From Pectinophora gossypiella (taxonomy: Eukaryota > Arthropoda > Insecta > Lepidoptera > Gelechiidae): DNA of 64,000 nt. Positions within the stretch are counted from its first letter, which is position 1; each line of letters begins with the position of its first letter. The DNA lies in assembly GCF_024362695.1 (NCBI RefSeq), contig NW_026063247.1, positions 558,001 to 622,000 of the forward strand. Reading direction: 5' to 3'. The position numbers and the translations under genes are program-made. This document shows positions 35,398-47,559 of the stretch, one piece after another. The notes beneath the pieces were generated by a model. That model made no database searches. It saw only the letters and a program-made list of their open reading frames with translations, and was not told the DNA's origin.

Positions 35398-35975
35398 AAA
35401 AAATTTATATGACGGCCATCTTGTTTTCGGCCATTTTGTTTTTTTTTCACCGGCGATAAAATTTGACCAAGATTTAAATTGGTTTCGTGAAAACAAAAAT
35501 ATTCCAGCTGCGATAGTTTTGCCAGGCCATAGGGTGTCTCCCTGATGCGGAGCAGTTTTTGAAGATCGAGAAGTATTTCCACATTTTGTTTGACATTTCG
35601 ATCACATTCCTATACAACATTTTTACCCCCGAGACATTTTCTAGAAAAACAAATTTTTGTATGGCGGCCATCTTGATTTTCCGCCATTTTGATTTTTTTT
35701 TCACAGGCAATTAAATTTAACCAAGATTTAAATAGGTTTCATGAAAACAGAAAAGTTCCAGGTGCGAGAGTTTTCCCTGGCCGTAGGGTGTCTCCCTGAT
35801 GCGGAGCAGTTTTCCAAAATCTAGAAGTTTTCCCATACTCAACCGGAGGTCCCGATCACACCCCCCATACATCATTTTCACCCCCCGACGCTCCTTCTGG
35901 GAGAACAACCCTGACAGTGAGTCAGTCAGTGAGTCAGTCAGTCAGTCAGTGGGTTTGTAGCTATATATAGTATAA
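35398..35975 (-). repeat. Composite unit 17 (reverse), cut at inversion point
   Basis: Reverse orientation; head and microsatellite at 35880-35945, two monomers, then the inversion point. Confidence 0.8.
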
Positions 35976-38900
35976 CTAGATGTCGCGTGGTTCGCTCGCA
36001 GCAAGCTGCTCGCGTGTACTGTATTAGTTCCAAGCTTTGTATGGCGGCCATCTTGTTTTCCCGCCATTTTTTTACCGCGATAGAATTTGACCAAGACTTG
36101 AATAGGTCTCGTGAAATCAAAAAAGTTCTAGGTGCTATAGTTTTGCCAGGCTGTAGGGTGTCTCCCTGATGCGGAGCAGTTTTCCAAGATGACGTTCCGA
36201 TCACACCCCTATACATCAATTTTACACCCGAGACATTTTCTGGAAAAACAAAATTTGGTATGGCGGCCATATTGTTTTTCCGCCATTTTGATTTTTTACC
36301 ACCAGAGAATAGATTTGACCAAGATTTAAATAGGTTTTGTGAAAAAAGAATCGTTCCAGGTGCGATAGTATCGCCAGACCGTAGGGTGTCTCCCTGATGC
36401 GGAGCAGATTTCAAAGATCGAGAAGTACTTCCATACTCAACATGACATTCCGATTACAATTCCATACACAATTTTTACCCCCGAGGCATTTTCAGGAAAA
36501 ACGAAAATTTTGTATGGCGGCCATCTTGATTTTCCGCCATTTTGATTTTTTTTCACCGGCGATAAAATTTGACCAAGATTTAAATAGGTTTCAAGAAAAC
36601 AAAAATGTTGTAGGTGCGATAGTTTCGCCAGGCCGTAGGGTGCCTCCCTGATGCGGAGCAGATTTTCAAGATCGATCAGTATTTCCATACTCAACATGAC
36701 CTTTCGATTACGCTCCCATACATTGTTTTTGCTCCCGAGACATTTTCTGAAAAAACAAAATTTAGTATGGCGGCCATCTTCTTTTTCGGCCATTTTGGTT
36801 TTTTTTCACCGGCGATAAAATTTGACCAAGATTTAAATAGGTTTCGTGAAATCAAAAATGTTCCAGGTGCGATAGTTTTGCCAGGCCGTAGGGTGTCTCC
36901 CTGATGCGGAGCAGATTTCAAAGATCGAGAAGTACTTCCATACTCAACATGACATTCCGATTACACCACCATACATTGTTTTCACCCCTAAGACATTTTT
37001 CTGAAAAAACAAAATTTTGTATGGCGGCCATCTTGTTTTTCCGCCATTTTGGTTTTTTTTCACCGGCGATAAAATTTGACTAAGATTTAAATACGTTGTG
37101 AGAAAAAATCATTGTTCTAGGTGCGATAGGTTAGCCAGGCCGTAGGGTGTCTCCCTGATGCGGAGCAGTTTCTGAAGATCAAGAAGTATTTCCATACTCA
37201 ACAAGACGTTCCGATTACAACCCTATACACAGTTTTTACCCCCGAGACATTTTCTGGAAAAACGAAATTTTGTATGGCGGCCATCTTGTTTTTCCGCCAT
37301 TTTGATTTTTTTTCACCGACAATAAAATTTGACCAAGATTTAAGAAGGTTTTGTGAAAAAAGAATCTTTCTAGGTACGATAGTTTTGCCAGGCCGTAGGG
37401 TGTCTCCCTGATGCGGAGCAGTTTTCCAAGATGACGTTCCGATCACACCCCAATACATCATTTTTACCTTTGAGACATTATCTGGAAAAACAAAAAATTT
37501 TATGGCGGCCATCTTGTTTTTTGGCCATTTTGTTTTTTTTTCACTGGCGATAAAATTTGACCAAGACTTTAATAGGCTTCGTGAAAACAAAAAAGTTCCA
37601 GGTGCGATAGTTTCGCCAGGCTGTAGGGTGTATCCTTGATGTGGAGCAGCTTTCGAAGATCGAAAAGTATTTCCATACTCAACATGATGTTTCGATCATA
37701 TTCCTCATACATCATTTTTACCCCCGAGGCATTTTCGGGAAAAACGAAAATTTTGTATGGCGGCCATCTTGTTTTTCCGCCATTTTGGTTTTTTTTCACC
37801 GGCGATAAAATTTGACTAAGATTTAAATACGTTGTGAGAAAAAATCATTGTTCTAGGTGCGATAGGTTAGCCAGGCCGTAGGGTGTCTCCCTGATGCGGA
37901 GCAGTTTTTCAAGATCGAGCAGTATTGAAATACTCAACATGACGATCCGATCACATCCCTATACATCATTTTTACCCTCGAGGCATTTTCAGGAAAAACG
38001 AAAATTTTGTATGGCGGCCATCTTGTTTTACCGCCATTTTGGTTTTTTTTACAAGAGATTGAATTTGACCAAGATTTAAATAGATTTCGTGAAAACAAAA
38101 AAGTTCCAGGTGCGATAGGTTTGCCAGGCCGTAGGGTGTCTCCCTGATGCGGAGCAGTTTCTGAAGATGGAGAAGTATTTCCAAACTCACCAAGACGTTC
38201 CGATTACAACCCCATACACAGTTTTTACCAACGAAACATTTTCTGGAAAAACAAACTTTTGTATGGCGGCCATCTTGTTTTTCCGCCATTTTGATTTTTT
38301 TTCACCGACAATAGAATTTGACCAAGATTTAAATAGGTTTTGCGAAAAAAGAATCGTTCCAGGTATAATAGTTGCGCCAGACTGTAGGGTGTCTCCCTGA
38401 TGCGGAGCAGTTTTCCAAGATGACGTTCCGATCACACCCCTATACATCATTTTTACACCCGAGGCATTTAAAAAAAAAAAAAAATTGTATGGCGGCCATC
38501 TTGTTTTTCCGCCATTTTGTTTTTTTTTTCACCGGCGATAAAATTTGACCAAGATTTAAATAGGATTCGTGAAATCAAAAATGTTCCAGGTGCGATAGTT
38601 TTGCCAGGCCGTAGGGTGTCTCCCTGATGCGGAGCAGATTTCAAAGATCGAGAAGTACTTTCATACTCAACATGACATTCCGATTACACCCCCATACATT
38701 GTTTTTACCTCTAAGACATTTTTCTAAAAAAAACAAAATTTTGTATGGCGGCCATCTTGTTTTTCCGCCATTTTGGTTTTTTTTCACCGGCGATTGGATT
38801 TGACCAAGATTTAAATACGTTGTGCGAAAAAATTATTTTTCCAGGTGCGATAGGTTAGCCAGGCCGTAGGGTGTCTCCCTGATGCGGAGCAGATTTTCAA

Positions 38901-40024
38901 GATCGAGCAGTATTTCCGTACTCGACAAGACACTCCGATTACAATCCCATATACACTTTTTACCCCCGAGACATTTTCTGGAAAAACGAAATTTTGTATG
39001 GCGGCCATCTTGTTTTTCCGCCATTTTGTTTTTTTTTCACCGACAATAAAATTTGACCAAGATTTAAATAGGTTTTGCAAAAAAAAATTGATCCAGGTAT
39101 AATAGTTGCGCCAGACTGTAGGGTGTCTCCCTGATGCGGAGCAGTTTTCCAAGATGACGTTCCGATCACACCCCTATACATCATTTTTACACCCGAGGCA
39201 TTTAAAAAAAAAAAAAAAAATTGTATGGCGGCCATCTTGTTTTTCCGCCATTGTGTTTTTTTTTCACCGGCGATAAAATTTGACCAAGATTTAAATAGGA
39301 TTCGTGAAATCAAAAATGTTCCAGGTGTGATAGTTTTGCCAGGCCGTAGGGTGTCTCCCTGATGCGGAGCAGATTTCAAAGATCGAGAAGTACTTTCATA
39401 CTCAACATGACATTCCGATTACACCCCCATACATTGTTTTTACCTCTAAGACATTTTTCTAAAAAAAACAAAATTTTGTATGGCGGCCATCTTGTTTTTC
39501 CGCCATTTTGGTTTTTTTTCACCGGCGATTGGATTTGACCAAGATTTAAATACGTTGTGCGAAAAAATTATTTTTCCAGGTGCGATAGGTTAGCCAGGCC
39601 GTAGGGTGTCTCCCTGATGCGGAGCAGATTTTCAAGATCGAGCAGTATTTCCGTACTCGACAAGACACTCCGATTACAATCCCATATACACTTTTTACCC
39701 CCGAGACATTTTCTGGAAAAACGAAATTTTGTATGGCGGCCATCTTGTTTTTCCGCCATTTTGTTTTTTTTTCACCGACAATAAAATTTGACCAAGATTT
39801 AAATAGGTTTTGCAAAAAAAAATTGATCCAGGTATAATAGTTGCGCCAGACTGTAGGGCGTGTTCCTGATGCGGAGCAGTTTTCCAAGATTTGGGATTTT
39901 TCCCATACTCACCCGGAGGTCCCGATCACACCCTCCATACATCATTTTGACCCCCCCACGCTCCTTCTGGGAGAACAATTATGTCAGTGAGTCAGTCAGT
40001 GGGTTTGCAGCCATATATATTATA
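35976..40024 (-). repeat. Composite unit 18 (reverse), longest unit
   Basis: Reverse orientation from head (about 39960-40015) to CTAG at 35976-35979. About 4 kb with some 15 monomers, including a nearly exact ~735-bp internal duplication (38400-39134 and 39135-39869) and a ~731-bp offset copy upstream (about 37070 vs 37800). Confidence 0.82.
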
Positions 40025-42356
40025 AAATAATAATAATAAATTGGAAGTGGAAAAGAAACGAATGACATGACATGACAGGAACAGGTTAGTTTTTTTTTTG
40101 TTTTGGTTTTCCCCGAAGGGTAAGGCAAAGGGAACTATGCCCATACAGCCATGTCTGACGTATTTTTTTCTTGATGATTAATGAAATGATGAAAGGTGAT
40201 GATGATGAAACCTAAGCCCCCACCCTCGGAGTAGACTCCTACTCCGAACCCCAAACGAATTAACTCAAAAGTCCGCATAAACTTTTGAGTTATGAAGCGG
40301 CTTCCCGGCACGAAGCGAAAATAGGCAGATACACTTTGTTTATTGAATACTCCAATATAATAACACTCGCGAATGTCTTCCAACTAACCACAAAACACCA
40401 CTTCGTATTAATTATTTAGATTACTCAATGAAGAAAGCAACTGTCCCGTTCCCGTTTCCCGCCGAAAAGCCGGAACAGGTTAGGTTATGGTCGCATTCAG
40501 AATCGAAAAAGATTCATTTCGACGTATAACCTTACCGATTCATAATGAGCGGGTTGTTCGATCATCTGGCAGCAGAAATACTGTTATTATAAAACGTTCG
40601 GGTGAACGTAATTTATGAACGCTTCTTTAACGAAGGGAGAGGGCAAGTGACACACCGTTTCACACACGAGCAAGAGCGGCAACGTCGCATTTTCAGCGAA
40701 CTGACAACGTAGCTACGCACACTAATGGATATTCCGAAGCGTATGACACTGTAACCGTTCACTAATACATTAACAAATTTTAAACAAATATTGATCTCGT
40801 TTTTACGATGATTTAACAGTATTTTCTGTTGAAAAGCAATTTCACGCAAATATATACAAAAATAAATGCAAACGAAATAAGTTTCAATGTAAAATTAAGT
40901 GGCGTGTGCCCATATTTGAATAAATAAACTAGTATGGAAATCGAACCACCTTAATAGGCCACAACTCGCCAGTGGCGGCGCGGCGAGCCCCGCAGCGGCC
41001 GCGCGTCCACCAGTAAATCGGCTCCTATACCTAAAAGACAACTAACCTAAATGATTCCCCAACGCTGCCGGTGTACCCACACCTTCAAAATGTGAAGATG
41101 TATAGTACAAGTGGTGGCCCTGCACCACGAAATAATACCTCGTAAATTATTTCATCTTTACGTAATAGATGAAATTTAATTGGACGTTCTTCCAACGCCA
41201 TGATTAAAAAAAAAATGAATGACCAATGTACTTTAACAAAGATTTAACTAAGTACTAAGTTTTAAAGAAAAAATAATCAAAGAATATTTTCATTAACTAA
41301 ATACCTACGTGAAAAGTAAAAATAAATGCAAATAAACAAAATGCAAATGTAAAAAAAATAAGTTATTTGTAAAACTATCAATGTATAAATGTTGTTTATT
41401 TAACGTATTTAATCCAATTCAAAAGATTTACTTATTAGAATTTATCCGGTAATAGAATACAAAACTATTAAGCAAACAATAGCTCAACAATAAAAGATCG
41501 TACACGTAATACTAACGAGCGTGTAAAAAAAACAAAACCAGTTTATTCGCTATAAGCTCAAAAGGAATGCAAGATAGATAACAAGCATGTAGGTACTTAT
41601 GTATAGCCGTGGTTATACAACCAAGAACTATAATTTTACTAGACAGCAAGTTAAATGTTTAATTTAAATTAGGCCGAAATGCTTTTATGAATTGTTGCAT
41701 AATTTGAAAGAATTTACAAATTGTAAATAAACCTTGAGGGTATAAAACAAAAATATAATTCTAAACTCACGCCAAGTTTCATAAAATTTTGAAGAAAAAA
41801 GCTGTATAGCAAAGGTAAGCAGTAAGCTAGCAACAATAATAATTTTACTCAAGAATGTTTAAAATTTGAAGTTAAATTAAAAAAAAACCTTTGTAGGGTA
41901 TATAATGTTTTGTTTTATAAAAGCAAATTTGTGATAAAAACAAAAAAGTAAGCTCAAAATTTTAAGAAACAATTAAAGAAGTTTAATAGTACAGAAAAAT
42001 AGCTGCAACGCAGTATAAATTTTTTTAACAATGTGATGTTATAAAATGCTATACGAGTTCAAAGTCCAAACTTTAAAAGTATGCAAAGCAAAAGAAATAT
42101 ATAATGCAAATTTAAATTTAAAAACACAGTTATACAAAATAGTTTGTAGGTATAAGTAAATTAACTTGTTTCGTTTAAAGCACACATCAATATGAACACG
42201 ATAAATCTTATTCACTAGGGGGTAAATGAAGAAACACCACCACCACACAATTTGTTCTTTTTACACGTTACAAAAAAAAAAAAAAATACACAACGAATGA
42301 CCAGCCGATCCTCGAGCAAAAGACCGAAGACCGGGGGCGTACCCTGAACCTTTAGA
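40025..42356 (-). other. Right arm of TTAA element and LARD interior, PBS-proximal part
   Basis: 40025-40950 belongs to the TTAA element and includes a segment with two hairpins (separate entry). 40951-42356 is AT-rich LARD interior with a CpG-rich patch at 40980-41015 resembling 30900-30950. No open frame of useful length or known domain. Confidence 0.6.
40227..40292. repeat. Two adjacent perfect hairpins
   Basis: CGGAGTAG/CTACTCCG (40227-40234, 40239-40246) with a 4-nt loop, and TAACTCAAAAGT/ACTTTTGAGTTA (40261-40272, 40281-40292) with an 8-nt loop. The surrounding 40095-40330 resembles a dispersed lepidopteran repeat. Confidence 0.75.
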
Positions 42357-42375
42357 CCTCAGTAATCGGGCGCCA
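42357..42375 (-). other. Primer-binding site of LARD-like element
   Basis: Minus strand TGGCGCCCGATTACTGAGG directly after the LTR. The first ten bases match the tRNA-Lys type site known from retroviruses (TGGCGCCCGA). Confidence 0.7.
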
Positions 42376-42584
42376 TGTAATGTTTTTAAAAATTTTAAGA
42401 GGAATGATGATGATGAAGAAAGTGGATTGATGAAATAAGAAATAAGCAAATGGGTTTACTGGAATTTATTAATCACTAAGAAAACCAAAGTTACACAAAA
42501 ATATAAATAGGTATTTGGAACTTTTAAATCCTAAGGGTACATTCCAGGTATTCAAGGCCACTGGTCATTCGTTAAGCATTATTA

Positions 42585-43623
42585 TACTTCTCTTATATCG
42601 CGGATGATACTTCTCTTATATTTAAAATCGATAGAAAGTTAGAGGAACTTGACGAAGCAAACAGCGCTGTGTCGCAGGTTCTAAGCTGGTTTACAGTAAA
42701 TAACCTAGTTCTAAATGCTAAGAAAACGAAGTGTATTAAATTTGTTCTACCAAACGTAAAGAAAGTAAATAATAACATTAAAATTAACGACGAGAAACTA
42801 GATTTTGTTGAACACACCGTTTTCTTAGGAATTACTGTAGATTCAAAACTTCAATGGGGCCCACATATTGTATCACTAGCGGGAAAGCTAAGTTCAGCAG
42901 CATATGCCGTCAGAAGAATCCGACAACTCACAGATGTACCCACTGCTAGACTTGTCTACTTCAGCTACTTCCACAGCATAATGTCATACGGTATTTTATT
43001 GTGGGGTCGAGCCGCTGATGTAGAAACTATTTTCATTATTCAAAAAAGGGCAGTTCGCGCTATTTATAATCTGCGTTGTCGGGACTCTTTAAGGGAGCTG
43101 TTTAAAGAAATAAATATACTGACGGTCGCAAGTCAATATATTTATGAAAACATTATGTATGTGCGTAAAAATGTATCTCTCCTTCCGAGAAACTGTGAAA
43201 GGCATACTTACAATACAAGGAATAAAAATAAAATTGTTGTTCAAAATTCTAGATTAAGTAAATTAAATTCATCTTTTTTGGGGTTATGTATACGTTTTTA
43301 CAATAAAATACCAGATAATATTTTAAATTTGTCAGAGAACAAATTTAAAGCTCACGTGAAGCTTACTTTATGTAAAAAAGCCTATTATAAGATTAATGAT
43401 TACCTAAATGATAAAAATGTCTGGTATTGAATGTGTTCCTCTAGTTATTAAATAACTTGTAATCATTGATTTAAAAGATGTGTTGCTGTTGCAGTTTCTT
43501 GTCATTTCTTCTCCTCAGCCATAACACCTTGCGAAATGACGTAAATTCAAAAATGTTACATTGACCTTCAACAAGTTTATCCATGATAATTACGTTGAAT
43601 AAATGATTCTGATTCTGATTCTG
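42585..43623 (+). mobile_element. LINE 3' fragment inserted in LTR
   Basis: Flanked by ATTA (42581-42584, 43624-43627). 5'-truncated at the RT catalytic motif; ends in AATAAATGATTCTG and a (GATTCT)n tail, a microsatellite tail as in CR1/jockey-type elements. A 15-bp direct repeat ATACTTCTCTTATAT (42586-42600 and 42607-42621) marks a rearranged 5' end. Confidence 0.85.
42602..43430 (+). pseudogene. LINE ORF2 fragment: RT catalytic motif to C-terminus
   Basis: The frame begins within IADDTSLI, the A(D)D catalytic box of a LINE reverse transcriptase, and continues through VLSWFTVNNLVLNAKKTKC, a thumb region (FLGITVDSKLQWGPHI), YFSYFHSIMSYGILLWG, a CR1/jockey-like QKRAVRAIYNL segment and YNKIPDNIL to a stop at 43430. 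The endonuclease and most of RT are missing. No internal stop, so the insertion is not old. Confidence 0.88.
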
Positions 43624-44447
43624 ATTAAATAATAAGAAAAGTGTTATAAAAACCTCCCTAACTCGTTTGCCCTCGGCAGCGGGAAGGAAGCCGAGCCGAC
43701 TAGGAGCAGCTACCAATAAGCTGTAGCAGAACAGCTGTACAAAACACCCGTCATAGAACAGAACAGCCTTCGTAAAACAGCCGTCACAAAACACCTTCGC
43801 AAAACAGCCATCTCAAAACAGCCACCCCAAAACAGCCATCACAAAACAGACGTCTCAAAACACCTCCTGCGGACAAAACGCACAGGGGTAAATTAAACCT
43901 CTAGGGGCGGAGGCACAACCTAACTAACTCCCCAAAATCGTATAAAAAGACTCACCTGTCGGAGGTCGAGAAGCCACGTATGCGGCCAACGTACGATGAC
44001 GTCGATGCCACAACGCTGGGACAAAATGGCGGAGTAACGTGTCCACGCCACGGACACCAAAACCACACCTATTCGGAACAAATCGCACATTAGAATCCTG
44101 ACCGCAAACACTAACACTCACGAGTCACGACAGATGACAGAAATGTATAACTTACTTACCAGAATAAAAATTTACGAAGATTTGGCGGCGCGTGCGACGG
44201 AGTTGCGGGCCACCGGTCACACGCTTATAAACCGCCTAAAAGAAAAACAATGACAACATATATCGACACTGATAATTACGATTAAAATGCTATAACGCAT
44301 TATAAAGACAAATTCTCACCCGAAATTCACACTAAAAATCGAAGGTGTGGACACACCCGCTCGGCGGAGCGCTGTCTGGGGAATGCGGCAGCTCGCAGGC
44401 GCAGGACTATATAAATCGCCCAATTCAACGCCTACCCCAAGTAGCAA

Positions 44448-47148
44448 CCGATTGTCTTAAAAGAGAATTGTAGATATCTTGAAGGCAAGTAGACTAAATC
44501 AAGCCCTTGTCTTGGATAAGTCTTATAGGTCTCCAAGATATCCCTCAAGATATCTTGAAGATACAGTTTAGTAAAAGTGGGCACATACTTTAACTCTTAT
44601 ACAAGACAGACTTAAGACAACGCTAAGTCAGACTTAAACCCTACTTTAGACAATGTTCTTGCATATTCTAAACTTAGAATTCTTGTAGTATCACTTAATA
44701 CCAAGAATGTATACTTGAAGATATCTACAATACTTAGTTAAGACTATAGGTTTGAATTGCACTGAGTCAATTGTAACTTAACGAAGTAAAACTTCAGGTC
44801 ATACTAAAACGATTTTTACTTCACGCGTCTTTATTTTAGAATATAATGGCGAACATTTATATTAACACAAGAAATGAAGTCTGTAAGAAAATGGCGTCTA
44901 AAATATTTGTTAAGTTGTTTTAACAAAAGGTTATTCTGCCGTTTCACATACAGGAAATTATAAACGCATTATTGTTTCTCGTGTAAAATCGATAGAAAGT
45001 GTTAAAAAACAGAAGGGCCTTTAATATACCAGAAAAATAATAATAAAATTTGGATTGATTATTTAGCAAATAAAAAAAATGGTGACATATAGTATAGAGA
45101 AATTCATTTTCTATTAATATGTGATAGCTGAACGCAGTAATTGTTACTACAACAGAAATATATATTAATTTACTTCAGTTTTTGACGATAATATTGTCAA
45201 AAAAATATTACATGTTTTCTTCCTGTAAGTGCAAAATGGCGTTAAGTAATATTTTTCTAAATGAAGTAAGACTTTAGAAACAATTGATTTAGTAAGAATC
45301 AGTTTAGAAAAGTAAAGTCAAGTTGCACTTCATCAAGTACTAGTTAAGATAAATTTTACTTCAATTGTCTAGGAGTATACCAACTTAAGACAAAAAGTAT
45401 TTAGTGAATTCCTACTTAAAACTCTTATATCTAAAGTGATCCTCTATTTTGATTTAGTAAAGTAATGTCGTAAAATCATGTTTGTTTATTCTGTGCCAGA
45501 ATCATTTATGTAACAAGTAACAATTAAAATCGAACAAGCTTAAAACCTGGAAAGTATGTTTGTTTGAGAGGTAAGTTTTTCGACTCGTGGAAGATAAAAA
45601 AATATTGTTATGCTGAGTTCTTACTTGGATAGGAATGTGATTTACTTAATTATTTAATATTTATCACAATTGGAACTAACAAACATAAACTCAATTTGCT
45701 AATGAGTCTCCGCGCATACATTCTCATAGGTACCTACATGGTTCGCTGACGCAAAGTAGGTACGATCACCGCGCTTCTAATTGCCAACGAAAACAATGTG
45801 ATTATTGTAAAAATTAACGAGTATCCGTTGAATATTGTATATACGAAGAACCCTTGCAATTTGATTAACGTCGTGTGTGCGCGCGGTAGTTTCTAATCCC
45901 ACCTAAAACATTATTGTTAAAAAAGGCGGCCAAATTCCCGATGTTTTTATCAAGCTAAAAAAATAAAGGAATCGAATCTAATGCCCACTTTAAATGCATT
46001 TAACCATACACAAAACTTAAAATAGATATGTTTTGTTTATGATTGTGAATAAAGCTTAGTTAAAAATAGGTACATTTTTAAAATTAGGTAGCGTGTCAAG
46101 CCAAGTTCAAGAAATAGAACTGGCGAGCCGCACCGTGTGTATTATTACACGAACCATTTGGAGCCACTTTTGACCCCCTCATAAATCAAAAACTATTTCA
46201 CATAAACGTATCAAATTTGGCTCATATATTGAGACTTGTGAGATACATATAAGTGTTCTAAATTTCATAAGCTTATCTCAAACGGTTATTTAGATATTAA
46301 TGTCCAAAATCCTCATTTTTTTTTTATCATTGACTGACTGACTGACTCATTTTTATCAAAACTCTAACCCAGTTCCAGATGACCTAGAGAGTTAAAATTT
46401 GGTATGCAGATAGGTAATTAGATGAATATAAAGGAAAAAATAAAAAAACTGGCAACTTTTTAATAATTAGATTCTATCATGAACGCTTAACATAAATACC
46501 TAATTAGTGCCTGTACCTAACTATAGATGTAAGAATCAGTAAGTAATCAAAACTCATGACAGCCGGTCTTTTTGTGGTAGGTATGTAGATTAATTTAACA
46601 TAACATACAATCACGCCTATATGCCCTATCGGGGTAGGCAGAGCACTAAGTGATCATAAAACCACTTGATGCCACATTCGACAAGTACTTTAAGGGTAGG
46701 TAAGCAAGTGGGGACATGTGTTTAGCGGTGATAGGTTGTCAGCTTTTCGCACACGATACAACACAACTCTCATCCATTTTACTGGCATATTTTTTTTTTA
46801 ACTTAACTTGAATCTTAAACGAGTTTAATAGGTATTCAAATGTTTTATACCTATAAAGTCGACTTTTAGTTTTGAATTTTTCCTTTTAAAAGGACCCACG
46901 CGTTACGAAGATATTATGTACTTACCTACAATAAGACAGACCTTAGGCAACAATATATTATCTTATGTTATAAGAAGATATGATATGTTATACTGTTACT
47001 TATAAATAAATTTCAGGACTGACCATTGAACTTGGCACCCATTTAGATCTCACTTCTTTTGTCGTTGAAGTCAACAACCAAAGCATTTATCATAATATTG
47101 AACTTGGCTCTCATTTCACATTTATGTTTTTGATTGGATTTATTTATT
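44448..47148. other. TIR-element interior, left part, no gene seen
   Basis: AT-rich. 44436-45470 carries repeated words such as ACTTAAG, TCTTGAAG and CTTTAG. 46090-46480 includes a TGAC microsatellite (46331-46350) and looks like a separate dispersed repeat. A lepidopteran repeat is annotated at 46597-46789. No protein domain visible. Confidence 0.5.
46597..46789 (+). mobile_element. Lepidopteran dispersed repeat ('GGGGTAGGCAGAGC' type)
   Basis: Contains TCACGCCTATATGCCCTAT, CGGGGTAGGCAGAGCAC and TGATAGGTTGTCAGC, a word set I recognise from short interspersed repeats of moths and butterflies. Ends not determined. Confidence 0.5.
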
Positions 47149-47344
47149 ACTAGCTTTTGCCCGCGACTTCGTCCGCGTGGCGTGTTATATAAGAGAGAGA
47201 TCTTCGTGTGTGTGGGAGTGCATATCAAATTTCAAGCATCTAACTTATGCAGTTTAGATTTTTTCATACATTTTTTTTCCCAATAACTCCCATTTTTCAA
47301 AATACAGCCAAAAATAAACTTTATATTTACTAAGGTATGCATGC

Positions 47345-47541
47345 ATGCTAGATTGAATCAATTGATTGAATTGATTTTTTTTTAATTGATTGTTCATTGA
47401 GTTTTAATTTTAATACACACTTCCTCTCTTCCCTTCAACGTTGCTGTGCCCTACAGGGTCCATGTTTTAGTTCCTATGCCTATGTAACACCCCATTGTAC
47501 TACATGGAATGCAATAAATAATTTAATTGAATTGAATTGAA
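47345..47541 (+). mobile_element. LINE 3' UTR fragment
   Basis: Contains CCCTACAGGGTCCATGTTTT, GGAATGCAATAAATAATTT and a tail (ATTGA)n, as in CR1-type 3' ends. No coding part. Confidence 0.6.
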
Positions 47542-47559
47542 AACATCTATCTTACGCGG

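Larger units (their letters stand above)
31566..40024. repeat. Inverted satellite array (second block)
   Basis: Same monomers and composite units as in the first block. Plus orientation runs from 31566 to about 35395 and minus orientation from about 35398 to 40024. Both outer edges carry the head spacer TATATATAGCT(A/G)CAAACCCACTG, so the block is a large head-out palindrome. It is inserted in the TTAA element. Confidence 0.93.
31087..40950. mobile_element. TTAA-flanked TIR element containing satellite array
   Basis: An 11-bp perfect inverted repeat GGTGGTTCGAT (31087-31097) / ATCGAACCACC (40940-40950) sits just inside TTAA direct repeats (31083-31086, 40951-40954). TTAA duplications are the mark of piggyBac and Kolobok-type transposition. 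Arms of about 480 and 930 bp flank the inverted satellite array and carry no transposase, so this is a non-autonomous element. Superfamily not assigned. Confidence 0.7.

Noticed and set aside
40135..40383. 82-codon minus-strand frame in the TTAA element right arm
   Set aside because: Covers the hairpin-forming dispersed repeat and lacks any domain or splice support.
47043..47228. Small frames near the GCCCGCGACTTCG repeat
   Set aside because: Short, repeat-derived, no domain.
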